Of a stretch of DNA of 64,000 nt, positions 26,407 to 35,649 are shown piece after piece (positions within the stretch are counted from its first letter, which is position 1; each line of letters starts with the position of its first letter). The notes below the pieces were generated by a model. That model had not been told where the DNA came from and made no database searches. It saw nothing but the letters and a program-made list of their open reading frames with translations. The translations under genes were made by a program, and so were the position numbers. Source of the stretch: Chlorobiota bacterium (GTDB taxonomy: Bacteria; Bacteroidota; Ignavibacteria; OLB7); the NCBI GenBank assembly GCA_016700335.1, contig CP065014.1, forward strand, positions 2,145,001-2,209,000, written 5' to 3'.

Positions 26407-27870
26407 CTACGCTCTTGAAAATGCGTGTCTTAAAGACAAAATACTATTGTATAAAAAACCTGATAGAAACAATAACTGAAAAGGAACAACAGAAATTTCT
26501 AATTTACTTAGAGCATAAACTATTGATATTAAAAAATAAACTGATAAGATTAACTCTATTACAGTATCAATTTTAATTTTATTAAATTTATAACTACTAC
26601 CTTGCCATTTATCATTTTTAGAGATTATATTATACTTTGGTGTTCTAGTAAATTCTGTTTTCTTACCTATAAGCCCTTCAATTACAGCTCTAGAATTATT
26701 TATTGCCAAACCAGTCATTCCAGCCATAAAAATTGGAAATAAAAAAATTCTTTTTACCCAATCTTCGTGCAAATCTTTTTGAGCAGAAATATATAATGCA
26801 AAAGAAGCCATTGAAACTAAAATGCCAATGCTTAGAATATCTAACCACAAATGAAGTTCAGGATGATTCAATTTAATTACAACCATTGGTAAACCCATTA
26901 AAGCCATCATTAAAACTAAAGGGAAAATTCCATTTGCAAGTAAATGAACTGAACCATAAAGTTTTAAACGAAGTGGAATTTTTGATGACCATACGTTTCC
27001 AATATGTTTTTTAGCAGTTTCAATTGCACCTTTAGTCCACCTGAACTGTTGACCTTTCAAGCCATTTATTTCACTTGGTAATTCAGCTGGTACAAAAACA
27101 TCATTTAAATAAATGAAATTCCAGCCTTTCAATTGAGCTCTATAAGATAAATCAAGATCTTCAGTTAAAGTATCTGCATGCCAATTCCCAGCATCTAATA
27201 TACACTTCTTACGCCAAATTCCTGCCGTACCATTGAAATTAATAAATACTCCAATCCTATTTCTTACTTGTTGTTCAATAGCAAAATGAGCATCAAGTGC
27301 AACGGCTTGAATTCTAGTAAGTATACTATAATCTTCATTTAAATGTTCCCATCTAGTTTGAACTAATCCAATTTTATTATCATTTAATAAATATGGTAAA
27401 GTTTGCCTAATGAAATCTTTACTTGGAAAAAAATCGGCATCAAAAATTGTTACAAATTCTCCTTTACAAATTTCTAAGCCTGCTTTTAAGGCACCAGCTT
27501 TATAACCATCTCTATTTAACCGATGAATATGTTTAATATCTAAACCTAGTAGAATTTTTTCTGAAACTAATTTAGAAATTATTTCCACAGTATCGTCTGT
27601 TGAATCATCCAAAATTTGTATTTCTAATTTATCATTTGGATAATTAAAATTACACACAGCATCTAAAATTCTTTTTACAACATGGTGTTCGTTATAAATA
27701 GGAAGTTGAATAGTTACTATTGGCAAATCCGAATCTGTTGGTAATTTTAATGAAACTGGTTTGGAAGGCTTAGTGTTATAATAATGCCAAACTAATACCG
27801 CTGTGTGAAATCCAAATAGTAACAGAATGAATAATGCTCCTGAATAAATTGTAAGTACTAGAATATGCAT
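26407..27870 (-). CDS. CESA-like family 2 glycosyltransferase, integral membrane
   Basis: The 487-residue product has one N-terminal membrane helix (residues 3-30). The cytoplasmic GT-A domain carries PIVTIQLPIYNEHHVVKRIL, LDDSTDDT, FDADFFPSKDF (DxD), TEDLDLSYRAQLKGW (acid catalyst region) and QQFRWTKG (QxxRW). About five C-terminal helices follow. This is the arrangement of processive synthases of the cellulose-synthase-like group (CSLA/C type), which polymerise a beta-linked glycan and push it through the membrane. The product is unknown, and no BcsB or c-di-GMP PilZ domain is seen. It follows lptE on the same strand after 134 bases. Confidence 0.9.
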   Translation of the reverse strand: MHILVLTIYSGALFILLLFGFHTAVLVWHYYNTKPSKPVSLKLPTDSDLPIVTIQLPIYNEHHVVKRILDAVCNFNYPNDKLEIQILDDSTDDTVEIISKLVSEKILLGLDIKHIHRLNRDGYKAGALKAGLEICKGEFVTIFDADFFPSKDFIRQTLPYLLNDNKIGLVQTRWEHLNEDYSILTRIQAVALDAHFAIEQQVRNRIGVFINFNGTAGIWRKKCILDAGNWHADTLTEDLDLSYRAQLKGWNFIYLNDVFVPAELPSEINGLKGQQFRWTKGAIETAKKHIGNVWSSKIPLRLKLYGSVHLLANGIFPLVLMMALMGLPMVVIKLNHPELHLWLDILSIGILVSMASFALYISAQKDLHEDWVKRIFLFPIFMAGMTGLAINNSRAVIEGLIGKKTEFTRTPKYNIISKNDKWQGSSYKFNKIKIDTVIELILSVYFLISIVYALSKLEISVVPFQLLFLSGFLYNSILSLRHAFSRA

Positions 27871-28004
27871 CTAATTATAATAATCAAAAAATTTGTCGGC
27901 AAAAATATAAATAATATTGACTTAATGAGTTAAAGTTTAATCTTACATAATCAGAACTAAATGAAATTTATAAAATTAAATATGAATTTCAAACGTGGAA
28001 TTAA

Positions 28005-28499
28005 TTACCATGCCGATACAATTTCAAGTAAAATATCATTGGATATTTTTTTCATATTTTGCTTTAATGCTTCAGTTTCTCCATTACTTCCAGAGGAAAC
28101 TGGGTACTGAACGCTAGAGTAAAAAGCTTTGTCTTTGAAAACATTCTTCTTTTTAATATTATCTATAAAAGTTGCTCTAACTTCCATTGTAACCAACCTT
28201 GTTGTCTCGTATTCTCTACTGCTTACAGCTAATCTTTCGTTAGCTCTAATAACCGTAATAACTGTTTCTAATTTTGAATCAGGGGATGAAGAATTAGATA
28301 TTTTTAGTGAATTATCATCTCTAAAAGCTGCAATCAAAATTTGAGTTAAATCTTGCCTAACACTTGGTTTTGCGAAGCCACTTATATCTTCAGTAGAGGC
28401 CAACTCAATATTTTTTAGATAATCAGGTACAGAGCCCCCTTTAAATGAATAACAAGAGCAAACTAAAACAATTAAGAATAAAAAATAATATTTTTTCAT
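28005..28499 (-). CDS. lptE: LptE family lipopolysaccharide-assembly lipoprotein
   Basis: LptE plugs the LptD barrel that places lipopolysaccharide in the outer leaflet. The 164-residue product has a lipoprotein signal ending VLVCSCYSFKGGSVPDYLKNI, with Cys at residue 18 (or 16) as the lipid site. The Bacteroidota LptE start 'YSFKGGSVP..LKNI' is evident, then VRQDLTQILIAAF and RLVTMEVRATFID. It lies 106 bases downstream of a sigma-54 activator, an order also common in Bacteroidota genomes, which supports the call. Sequence similarity within the family is low, so this rests on pattern and context. Confidence 0.82.
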   Translation of the reverse strand: MKKYYFLFLIVLVCSCYSFKGGSVPDYLKNIELASTEDISGFAKPSVRQDLTQILIAAFRDDNSLKISNSSSPDSKLETVITVIRANERLAVSSREYETTRLVTMEVRATFIDNIKKKNVFKDKAFYSSVQYPVSSGSNGETEALKQNMKKISNDILLEIVSAW

Positions 28500-28605
28500 T
28501 TTTTAAAAAACTAATAAAATGAAAATTTGGAAAAGTAAAAAGTAAAAACTAAAAATTGATGAACAATGAAAGTGATTAGTTAAATAAATAAATAAATAAT
28601 TTTTT

Positions 28606-29796
28606 TTATTCAAAATCTGGTTCAGTATCATCTTCTTCTTCAAGAGAATAATCTATCAACTTTCTATAAAGTGTTCTTTCTGAAATACCTAACAACTTAG
28701 CTGCCGCTCTTCTGTTTCCTCTATTTTTCTCTAATGCTATTAATATGGCTTTTTTTTCTAATTCTGTTAAAGATAAATTCTGTACTTCATTTTTAAATAT
28801 CTGTTCAGGATTTGTTTCTGGAGATGCTGGTAAACTGGGTACTTGCTGAGATAAATTGGCTAAAGTAGAAACTGTTTTTAAAACAACTTGCTTAAGTTCA
28901 ACAACTTCGTTTCTAAGTTCCAAAAGAGTTCTATAAATTAATTCTCTTTCAATTTGTTCTGCATTAACACCTTTTAAATGTATTAATGCAGCTGTATTTG
29001 GATTATTATATACTTCTTGAGGTCTGGGTAACTTATCTATATGATTGGCAATTATTGTTTCATTAAGTTCATTCCCTTTTTCTAAAGTAATAATCAACTC
29101 AAGGAAATTTTTTAATTCTCTAATATTACCATACCAAGGATACTCTTGAATTAATCTAATACCTCCAGGAGTGATACCCAAATAAGCAATTCCTAATTTT
29201 TTAGATGCATTAATAGCTAAATGATTTATAAGAATTGGTATATCTTGCCTACGTTCCCTAAGCGGTGGAAGTGATAACTGAGCAGACCTTAAACGGTAGT
29301 ACAAATCACTTCTAAATTTTCCTGATTCAACAGCTTTTTCTACATTTACATTAGTCGCTGCAATTATTCTAACATCAGTTTTCTTTAAATCATTTGATCC
29401 AACTCTACTATATTCCATTGTCTCCAAAACCCTCAATAACTTTACTTGAGTGGATAATGACATTTCACCAATTTCATCAAGAAAAACTGTACTACCATTT
29501 GCAGATTCAAACAATCCTTTTCTAATATCTGAAGCTCCTGTAAATGCTCCTTTTTCATGTCCAAACAATTCTGATTCAAGTAATGTTTCTGGTATTGCTC
29601 CACAGTTAATTGCATACATCCTTTTTGAAGACCTATTGCTAAGAGTGTGAATTGCTTGAGCAAAAACCTCCTTACCAGTACCACTTTCACCAATAATCAA
29701 AACACTCAAATCTGTAGGTGCAATTTTTTTTAATGTATTTACTGCCTCAGTTATTTGTGGAGATTCACCTATTATACCAAGATTTTCTGTAGTCAA
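28606..29796 (-). CDS. Sigma-54-dependent transcriptional activator without sensor domain
   Basis: The 396-residue product starts almost at once with the AAA+ domain: Walker A GESGTGKE (36-43), GAFTGA loop (83-88) that contacts sigma-54, Walker B VFLDEIGEM, and arginine-finger region RSDLYYRLRSAQLSLPPLRERRQDI. A variable linker follows (about 255-345). The Fis-type helix-turn-helix is NRRAAAKLLGISERTLYRKL (361-380), with an acidic tail. There is no receiver, GAF or PAS domain, so it is controlled by its level, by a partner protein, or through the linker. RpoN is encoded at 5921-7555. It probably shares a transcript with lptE. A tetranucleotide repeat (AAAT type) lies in the gap at about 28583-28600. 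Confidence 0.95.
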   Translation of the reverse strand: MTTENLGIIGESPQITEAVNTLKKIAPTDLSVLIIGESGTGKEVFAQAIHTLSNRSSKRMYAINCGAIPETLLESELFGHEKGAFTGASDIRKGLFESANGSTVFLDEIGEMSLSTQVKLLRVLETMEYSRVGSNDLKKTDVRIIAATNVNVEKAVESGKFRSDLYYRLRSAQLSLPPLRERRQDIPILINHLAINASKKLGIAYLGITPGGIRLIQEYPWYGNIRELKNFLELIITLEKGNELNETIIANHIDKLPRPQEVYNNPNTAALIHLKGVNAEQIERELIYRTLLELRNEVVELKQVVLKTVSTLANLSQQVPSLPASPETNPEQIFKNEVQNLSLTELEKKAILIALEKNRGNRRAAAKLLGISERTLYRKLIDYSLEEEDDTEPDFE

Positions 29797-29860
29797 TTTA
29801 CTTAAAATTAAAATTCATATTTTTATTAAATATTGAAGCTTTAAAAGTGCTTCTTAAAAA

Positions 29861-30262
29861 TTATTTATTTTTAGAATACCATTCTTTTATATAGTCAGCA
29901 ATTTCATTTGTTGAAGCACCTGGAGTAAATAGTTTTCCAACTCCTATTTTGTTTAACTCTGTTATATCATCTTCTGACATAATTCCTCCCCCAGTTAACA
30001 ACACATCGTTTAGCCCTTTTGACTGCATAAGATTCAATACTTTTGGGAAGATTGTCATATGAGCTCCAGATAATAAGCTGATTCCAACAACATCTACATC
30101 TTCCTGCAAAGCGGCTTCAGCAATCATTTCAGGTGTTTGCCTAAGTCCGGTATATATAACTTCCATACCATTATCTCTCATTGCAGCAGCTATTACCTTA
30201 GCTCCTCTGTCATGTCCGTCAAGTCCAGCTTTTGCTATTAAAACTCTAATTGGTTTGTTCAT
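29861..30262 (-). CDS. Stand-alone cobalamin-binding domain protein (methylmalonyl-CoA mutase C-terminal type)
   Basis: The 133-residue product is only the B12-binding Rossmann-like domain. It shows RVLIAKAGLDGHDRGAKVIA with the His of DGHDRG that ligates cobalt, then VVGISLLSGAH, LLTGGGI and LFTPGAST. This matches the C-terminal domain of methylmalonyl-CoA mutase, or the small subunit of split isomerases (isobutyryl-, ethylmalonyl- or hydroxyisobutyryl-CoA mutase). No large catalytic subunit is nearby. It is transcribed divergently from the acylating acetaldehyde dehydrogenase, 120 bases apart. The actual isomerase partner cannot be told from this window. Confidence 0.92.
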   Translation of the reverse strand: MNKPIRVLIAKAGLDGHDRGAKVIAAAMRDNGMEVIYTGLRQTPEMIAEAALQEDVDVVGISLLSGAHMTIFPKVLNLMQSKGLNDVLLTGGGIMSEDDITELNKIGVGKLFTPGASTNEIADYIKEWYSKNK

Positions 30263-30340
30263 AATGATTTATTATTTTTTAATATGCAAATTTAATAACC
30301 TCAAAACAAAAAGCACATATAATTTATGATTGATTTTGAA

Positions 30341-30348
30341 TAACTTTG
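30341..30348 (+). promoter_or_regulatory. Candidate -7 box of the acetaldehyde dehydrogenase gene
   Basis: TAACTTTG matches TAnnTTTG exactly, 34 bases before the ATG. There is no clear TTTG at -33. Confidence 0.4.
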
Positions 30349-30382
30349 TAATTGAAATTTATTAACTATCAAAAATTTTAAT

Positions 30383-31285
30383 ATGTACTGTGCAATTATT
30401 GGTTCAGGAAACATTGGAACTGACTTATTAATTAAAGTTATTCGACTAAGTAAAAATTTAAAAGTAGCTCTTTTTGTTGGAATTGATCCAATGTCAGATG
30501 GTTTAGATAGAGCAAAAAAAATGGGAATTGAAACTTCACATTTAGGTGTTGATGGTCTAATAAATCATCATCTCTTTGATAAAATCAAAATTGTATTTGA
30601 TGCAACATCTGCTGCGGCTCATAAAATAAATGCAGAAAAGTTGGAACAATTTAATAAAATTTTAATTGATTTAACACCTGCTGCAATAGGACCAATGGTT
30701 GTTCCATGTGCTAACTTAAAAGATTATTTTAATTCCAAGAATGTTAATATGGTAACTTGTGGCGGACAAGCAACAATTCCAGTTGTTTATGCAATTAGCA
30801 AAGTAACCAAAGTTAAATATGCTGAAATTGTAGCTTCAATAGCTAGCAAATCTGCGGGTCCTGGAACTAGAGCAAATATAGATGAGTTTACTGAAACTAC
30901 TTCTTATGCTATAAAAAAAATAGGTGGAGCTGAAATTGGAAAAGCAATCATTATACTTAACCCAGCAGAACCACCATTAATAATGAGAGATACTGTTTAT
31001 TGTTTGATTGAAAAGACAGATAATATATTAGTGAAACAATCAATTGAAAAATATGTGGAATTGGTTTCAAATTATGTACCTGGTTACAAAATGGTAAAGG
31101 ATCCTGTTTTTGAAGATGTCAATGTTTTTATACCTGGATTTGGCAATTTTGATTGCACAAAAGTTACAGTTTTTCTAGAAGTTAAAGGGGCTGGTCATTA
31201 TCTTCCAGAATATGCTGGCAATCTAGATATAATGACTAGTGCAGCTTTACAAGTTGGAGAACAAATGGCTCTTGCAAATGATTAG
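30383..31285 (+). CDS. mhpF: Acetaldehyde dehydrogenase (acetylating)
   Basis: It converts acetaldehyde, CoA and NAD to acetyl-CoA. The 300-residue product has the NAD-binding start AIIGSGNIGTDLLIKV and GIDPMSDGLDRAKKMGI. The catalytic Cys126 lies in VTCGGQATIP, followed by SIASKSAGPGTRANIDEFTETTS and EVKGAGHYLPEYAGNLDIMTSAA, all hallmarks of the MhpF/DmpF/BphJ family. That family normally works with 4-hydroxy-2-oxovalerate aldolase at the end of meta-cleavage of aromatics. The aldolase is not adjacent, but a DmpC/XylG-like dehydrogenase of the same pathway type lies at 59678. It appears to be a single gene followed by 215 bases of AT-rich DNA. Confidence 0.95.
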   Translation: MYCAIIGSGNIGTDLLIKVIRLSKNLKVALFVGIDPMSDGLDRAKKMGIETSHLGVDGLINHHLFDKIKIVFDATSAAAHKINAEKLEQFNKILIDLTPAAIGPMVVPCANLKDYFNSKNVNMVTCGGQATIPVVYAISKVTKVKYAEIVASIASKSAGPGTRANIDEFTETTSYAIKKIGGAEIGKAIIILNPAEPPLIMRDTVYCLIEKTDNILVKQSIEKYVELVSNYVPGYKMVKDPVFEDVNVFIPGFGNFDCTKVTVFLEVKGAGHYLPEYAGNLDIMTSAALQVGEQMALAND

Positions 31286-31450
31286 TTAATTTTTATTAGA
31301 TTACAAATTCATCTGCATTTTTTTTCATAATAAATTCTAAATTAATTTTTTTTGATTATAATTTATTAGAAATAATCTTAAGAATTAATTTAGAATTAAA
31401 TGACTTAATCTATTTTTTTTAAGAATATCAAATTTTCTTTTATCTATTAT

Positions 31451-31458
31451 TATCTTTG
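31451..31458 (+). promoter_or_regulatory. Candidate -7 box of gltX
   Basis: TATCTTTG matches TAnnTTTG exactly, 42 bases before the gltX start. The upstream stretch is T-rich without a clear TTTG. Confidence 0.4.
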
Positions 31459-31500
31459 CCGTAATTATAATACTTTCATTCATTAAATTATTAATTTATT

Positions 31501-32949
31501 TTGGTTAGAGTTCGATTTGCACCTTCACCTACAGGATTACTGCATGTTGGAGGATTAAGAACAGCATTGTATAATTATCTTTTTGCTAAACATTTAGGTG
31601 GTACTTTTATTCTCAGAATTGAGGATACAGATCAAACTCGTTTTGTTGAAGGTGCTAAACAAAATATTATTGATATGTTTAAATGGGCTGGTATAGAGTT
31701 TGATGAAGGTCCTCACGTTGGAGGAAATTTTGGTCCTTATCATCAATCCCAACGAACTGAATTATATAGAAAGCATGCCGAGATATTAATAGAAAGAGGT
31801 ACTGCGTATTATGCATTTGATACTCCGGAAGAATTGAATGCAATGAGAGAACGCCAACAAAAATCTGGCATAGCTCCAATGTATGATAGAAGCTCAATGA
31901 GAAATCAGTTTACTCTAGGAGATGAAGAAACCAAAAGACTAATTGATTCAGGTGTTTCTTATGCAATTAGATTGTTTATACCACTTATTGGTGAAACACG
32001 AACATCAGATATGGTTCGAGGTGAAAGTGTTTTTGCAAATAAAACCTTAGATGATAATATCTTACTTAAATCCGATGGTTTTCCAACATATCATTTAGCA
32101 AATATAGTTGATGATCATTTGATGGAAATCACTCACGTTATTAGAGCAGAAGAATGGTTACCTTCTTTACCAAAGCATATAATTCTTTATAATGCTTTTG
32201 GTTGGGAACCTCCGAAGTTCGCTCACCTTCCACTTCTATTAAGTAAAGAAAGAAAAAAATTATCTAAACGCGACGGAGATGTTTCTGTTATAGATTATAA
32301 GAACAATGGTTTTCTCCCAGAAGCACTATTAAATTTTGTTGCATTGTTAGGTTGGAACCCAACAGCTGATAGAGAAATCTTCACTTTGGATGAAATGTGC
32401 CAATTGTTTGAAATGGAAAAAGTAAATAAAGCAGGTGCAATTTTTGATATAGATAAATTGAATTGGATGAATGGGATGTATTTAAGATCTTTATCAATTG
32501 AAAGATTGACTACTGATTTATTGCCTTATTTAGAGGAAAATGGATTTCATAATGTTGACCCAATTTATGCTGGGAAAGTTATGAATCTAGTTAAAGAAAG
32601 AATTAATTTTGTTCATGACGTTCCAGTTTTTGCAGATTATTTATTTGGTGATGTGAAAAGTTTTGATTCAGATTATGAATTAAAACATTGGAAAGAAGAT
32701 ACAACTAATCATGTGATTGAGTTAATAAATAGATTAGATCTAGTTAGTGAATGGTCAACTCAATTCATAGAAGAAGTAGTCAAAAAATACGCAGAAGAAT
32801 TAAACATAACTGCAGGTAAACTTATTCACCCATTGAGAATTGCAATAACTGGAAAAAAAGTTGGTGCTGGTATGTGGGAAACAATGGAAGTTCTTGGAAA
32901 AATATTAACATTAGAAAGGTTAAATTATTATGTTAAAAATAAATTATAA
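31501..32949 (+). CDS. gltX: Glutamyl-tRNA synthetase
   Basis: A class I synthetase that charges tRNA-Glu. The start is a TTG (MVRVRFAPSPTG); the HIGH-type motif HVGG lies at residues 15-18, so nothing is missing. The 482-residue product also shows RIEDTDQTRFVEG, TYHLANIVDDHLMEITHVIRAEEW and the KMSKS-type motif KLSKRDGD at about residue 256. The C-terminal anticodon-binding helical domain is complete. Whether it is discriminating or also charges tRNA-Gln cannot be judged here. The next gene starts 9 bases later. Confidence 0.97.
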   Translation: MVRVRFAPSPTGLLHVGGLRTALYNYLFAKHLGGTFILRIEDTDQTRFVEGAKQNIIDMFKWAGIEFDEGPHVGGNFGPYHQSQRTELYRKHAEILIERGTAYYAFDTPEELNAMRERQQKSGIAPMYDRSSMRNQFTLGDEETKRLIDSGVSYAIRLFIPLIGETRTSDMVRGESVFANKTLDDNILLKSDGFPTYHLANIVDDHLMEITHVIRAEEWLPSLPKHIILYNAFGWEPPKFAHLPLLLSKERKKLSKRDGDVSVIDYKNNGFLPEALLNFVALLGWNPTADREIFTLDEMCQLFEMEKVNKAGAIFDIDKLNWMNGMYLRSLSIERLTTDLLPYLEENGFHNVDPIYAGKVMNLVKERINFVHDVPVFADYLFGDVKSFDSDYELKHWKEDTTNHVIELINRLDLVSEWSTQFIEEVVKKYAEELNITAGKLIHPLRIAITGKKVGAGMWETMEVLGKILTLERLNYYVKNKL

Positions 32950-32958
32950 AATTTGTAA

Positions 32959-34338
32959 ATGAAAATTTTACTTTATTCATTATTATTTGTAATAGTATTT
33001 GAAAATTGTTTTTCACAAAATGATGGGAAACTAATTTGGGAAAGATTTATTTTAACTAATAATTCATATTCAATTGTTGAGAATGTATCAATGTTAAGTG
33101 ATGGGAATGCTGTTTTTACTGGTGGGTTTAACGATGCATTTCATTCAGCTGTAATTAAAGTAAATGTTGAAAAAGGTGAATTTGGTTGGACACAAGATAA
33201 CATTGAAGAGTTTCCTGTTCTTTTAAAAAAAGTAAAACAATTTTCTGATGGTTCTATTAATGCAATTGGATTTGCTTATCCATCCGATACTATTTTAACA
33301 CCAAGACCTTATCTAATAAAACTAAATCAATTTGGTGACAAACTAAGTTCATATGTTAACACACTTGAAAACTATGCTGTAAGCGATCTAGCTCTATTTC
33401 AATTTGATAATAACTTAGATAAATTTTATGTTGTCTCAGTAGATTCAAAAAATAATAGATTAGTTAATTTTTTTAAATTTGGATCCTCTGGTGAATTACA
33501 GTTGAAACTTCAGATTCCGATTTCAAGTAGTTTAATTTCAAAAGCAATTACTCAAAATGATCAAGGTGATTTGTTATTATCTATACAGTCAGATTCGTTA
33601 AGGACTTACTTAGTTGATACTAAGAATAATTTAACATTGACTTCAGTTATCTCTAATAATTTTAATCAATGTTTTTTAACTTTGTTCTCATCTGGTTATC
33701 ATTACCTTTTTTCAAAATCTCAAAATGGTTTTTCTAAATATGATGTAATTGATAACTTCAACAAATTAAAAATTACTGATAATGTGGTGAGTGTTCCTGA
33801 GACATTACCAAATTATTTTAATGGATTAACTTACAAAAGAGTCAATTATTTAGTTGGATATAATCAGCTTATTTCAAATAAAAGAGATAAAAGATTTTTA
33901 ATTAGTGGATTTGATGAGGATATGAAGTCAAATTTTCAATTTTCTTTCGGGAAATCAAACCAAAACAATATTCTTAATTCTATAATAAAATTGTCAGAAA
34001 AAGAATTTTTAGTTGTTGGAGAAAGAGGTTTTGAAAATGATTCCATTACTAAAATGATGTATCTAGCTAGAGTCTCTTTAGGTGTTAAAGTTGGAGTTAA
34101 AGATGTCAATTTGAATTCTTCTCAAACAATGTTATATCCTAATCCTACATCTAATTCAATTAGTATTTTAACTGATTCGAAATTTAATTTAATTGAAGTT
34201 TACAATTCTATTGGAATAAAAGTATTTTCAACATCTGAAAAAAGAATTGATGTTTCAGAATTATCAAATGGAACATATTTTATGAAATTGATTTCTAACG
34301 ATTTTAATGACATGAAATCATTTATAGTAAAAAAATAA
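32959..34338 (+). CDS. Secreted protein with T9SS type A sorting domain
   Basis: The 459-residue product has a signal peptide (MKILLYSLLFVIVFENCFSQ). The middle is beta-rich (KLIWERFILTNNSYSIVENVSMLSDGNAVFTGGFND, then repeated strands ending LVVGERGFEND), suggesting a beta-propeller-like fold. The type A sorting domain spans about residues 385-459 (MLYPNPTSNSISIL, VYNSIGIKVF, ELSNGTYFMKL, FIVKK). It is therefore likely exported through T9SS. Its function is unknown. It sits between gltX (9 bases) and the BchI-like gene (28 bases), probably one transcript. Confidence 0.8.
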   Translation: MKILLYSLLFVIVFENCFSQNDGKLIWERFILTNNSYSIVENVSMLSDGNAVFTGGFNDAFHSAVIKVNVEKGEFGWTQDNIEEFPVLLKKVKQFSDGSINAIGFAYPSDTILTPRPYLIKLNQFGDKLSSYVNTLENYAVSDLALFQFDNNLDKFYVVSVDSKNNRLVNFFKFGSSGELQLKLQIPISSSLISKAITQNDQGDLLLSIQSDSLRTYLVDTKNNLTLTSVISNNFNQCFLTLFSSGYHYLFSKSQNGFSKYDVIDNFNKLKITDNVVSVPETLPNYFNGLTYKRVNYLVGYNQLISNKRDKRFLISGFDEDMKSNFQFSFGKSNQNNILNSIIKLSEKEFLVVGERGFENDSITKMMYLARVSLGVKVGVKDVNLNSSQTMLYPNPTSNSISILTDSKFNLIEVYNSIGIKVFSTSEKRIDVSELSNGTYFMKLISNDFNDMKSFIVKK

Positions 34339-34366
34339 TTTATTCATTTTACTAATTTACAAAATT

Positions 34367-35290
34367 TTGGTATTTCCTTTTTCAGCCATAGTTGCTCAAG
34401 ATAACTTAAAAAAAACATTACTACTTTTAGCAGTAGATCCTAAGATTGGAGGTGCTTTGCTAATGGGTGAAAGAGGTACTGGTAAATCAACTCTAGTACG
34501 ATCGTTAGCTGAAGTAATGCCAAAAAAAAATAATAAGATAATTCCAGTTATTGATTTACCATTGGGTGCAACTGAAGATAGAATTATTGGTACAATTGAT
34601 ATTGAACATGCATTAACTTCAGGAGAAAAAAGATTTGAACCTGGATTACTAGCAAAAGCAAATAATGGTTTTCTTTATATAGACGAAGTTAATTTATTAG
34701 AAGATCATTTAATAGACTTACTATTAGATGTTGCTGCAAGCGGTGAAAACATTGTTGAACGAGAAGGAATATCTGTAAAACATGAAGCAAAGTTTGCTTT
34801 AATTGGAAGTGGTAACCCTGAAGAAGGTGACCTTAGACCTCAGTTATTAGACCGATTTGGGTTGTTCTGTATGGTAAATTCTGAAAAGTCAATAACAAAT
34901 AGAGTTGAGTTAATTAAAAGAAGATTTGAATTTGATAATAACCCTATAGCATTTAAAAAGAAATGGGAATTTGAAAACCGTACTGTTCTTAAAAGAATTA
35001 GTAAGGCTCAAAAATCAATAGATAAAATTTTGTTAAATGATGAAATTCTTGAAACAATTGCAAAGTTGTGCGTTGATCTTGAAGTTCATGGGCATAGAGG
35101 TGAAATAGTAATAACTAGAGCAATAAAGGCAAATGCAGCCTTAGATAACAGAGATCAAGTTACATTAAATGATTTGTTTGTGGTTGCTCCTTTGGCTTTA
35201 GCTCATAGAACAAAAAATGACCCACTAGAATCAATGAGTGAATTAAGTAAGATTGAAATTTCACTTAAAAAATTAAATCAAATTAAATAA
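34367..35290 (+). CDS. BchI/ChlI-like magnesium chelatase AAA+ ATPase subunit
   Basis: The 307-residue product starts at a TTG and closely follows BchI/ChlI. It shows FPFSAIVAQDNLKKTLLLLAVDP, Walker A GERGTGKST (34-42), DLPLGATEDRIIGTIDIEHAL, Walker B FLYIDEVNLL (102-111), NPEEGDLRPQLLDRFGLF (sensor 1 and arginine finger) and VHGHRGEIVITRA. In photosynthetic organisms this ATPase works with BchD and BchH to insert magnesium into protoporphyrin IX. Neither partner is in the window. Alternatives are a chelatase for cobalt or nickel, or a MoxR-like chaperone with a VWA partner. The sequence fits BchI well; the pathway is open. Confidence 0.85.
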   Translation: MVFPFSAIVAQDNLKKTLLLLAVDPKIGGALLMGERGTGKSTLVRSLAEVMPKKNNKIIPVIDLPLGATEDRIIGTIDIEHALTSGEKRFEPGLLAKANNGFLYIDEVNLLEDHLIDLLLDVAASGENIVEREGISVKHEAKFALIGSGNPEEGDLRPQLLDRFGLFCMVNSEKSITNRVELIKRRFEFDNNPIAFKKKWEFENRTVLKRISKAQKSIDKILLNDEILETIAKLCVDLEVHGHRGEIVITRAIKANAALDNRDQVTLNDLFVVAPLALAHRTKNDPLESMSELSKIEISLKKLNQIK

Positions 35291-35327
35291 ATAGATTAAG
35301 TTTTTATAAATAATACTATATATAATT

Positions 35328-35618
35328 ATGTCTTTATCTTTTGATTTTGTTTGTAATATAAATATTGATGGTACTATTGATATCCCAAAGGATGTTTTAG
35401 GAAGATTAATCTCTAAGGGTATTAATAAATTAAATGTTACCTTAACTTCATATTCAAATGATGAGTTATTGATTAAAAGAGGAATAACAAATGAAGTTGT
35501 AATTAAAGTTTCTGAGATTCAAAAATATGACATTGATATTGCCAAAATGATATTATCAGCTGAAGGATCAGTAAGTGATCTAGAATTTGAAAATCGTTTA
35601 AAAAATGGGATATTTTAA
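35328..35618 (+). CDS. Small hypothetical protein (AbrB-antitoxin-like start)
   Basis: A 96-residue cytoplasmic product. The first 30 residues (NINIDGTIDIPKDVLGRLISKG) look like the swapped-hairpin start of AbrB/MazE-type DNA-binding antitoxins. The tail (AKMILSAEGSVSDLEFENRLKNGIF) is helical and acidic. No toxin gene follows; the next plus-strand item is the candidate RNA at 35661. It lies 37 bases after the BchI-like gene. The antitoxin-like reading is a weak inference from one short segment; the function is unknown. Confidence 0.6.
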   Translation: MSLSFDFVCNINIDGTIDIPKDVLGRLISKGINKLNVTLTSYSNDELLIKRGITNEVVIKVSEIQKYDIDIAKMILSAEGSVSDLEFENRLKNGIF

Positions 35619-35649
35619 AAAAAATAGTTTTTTATTATGATATAATCTT

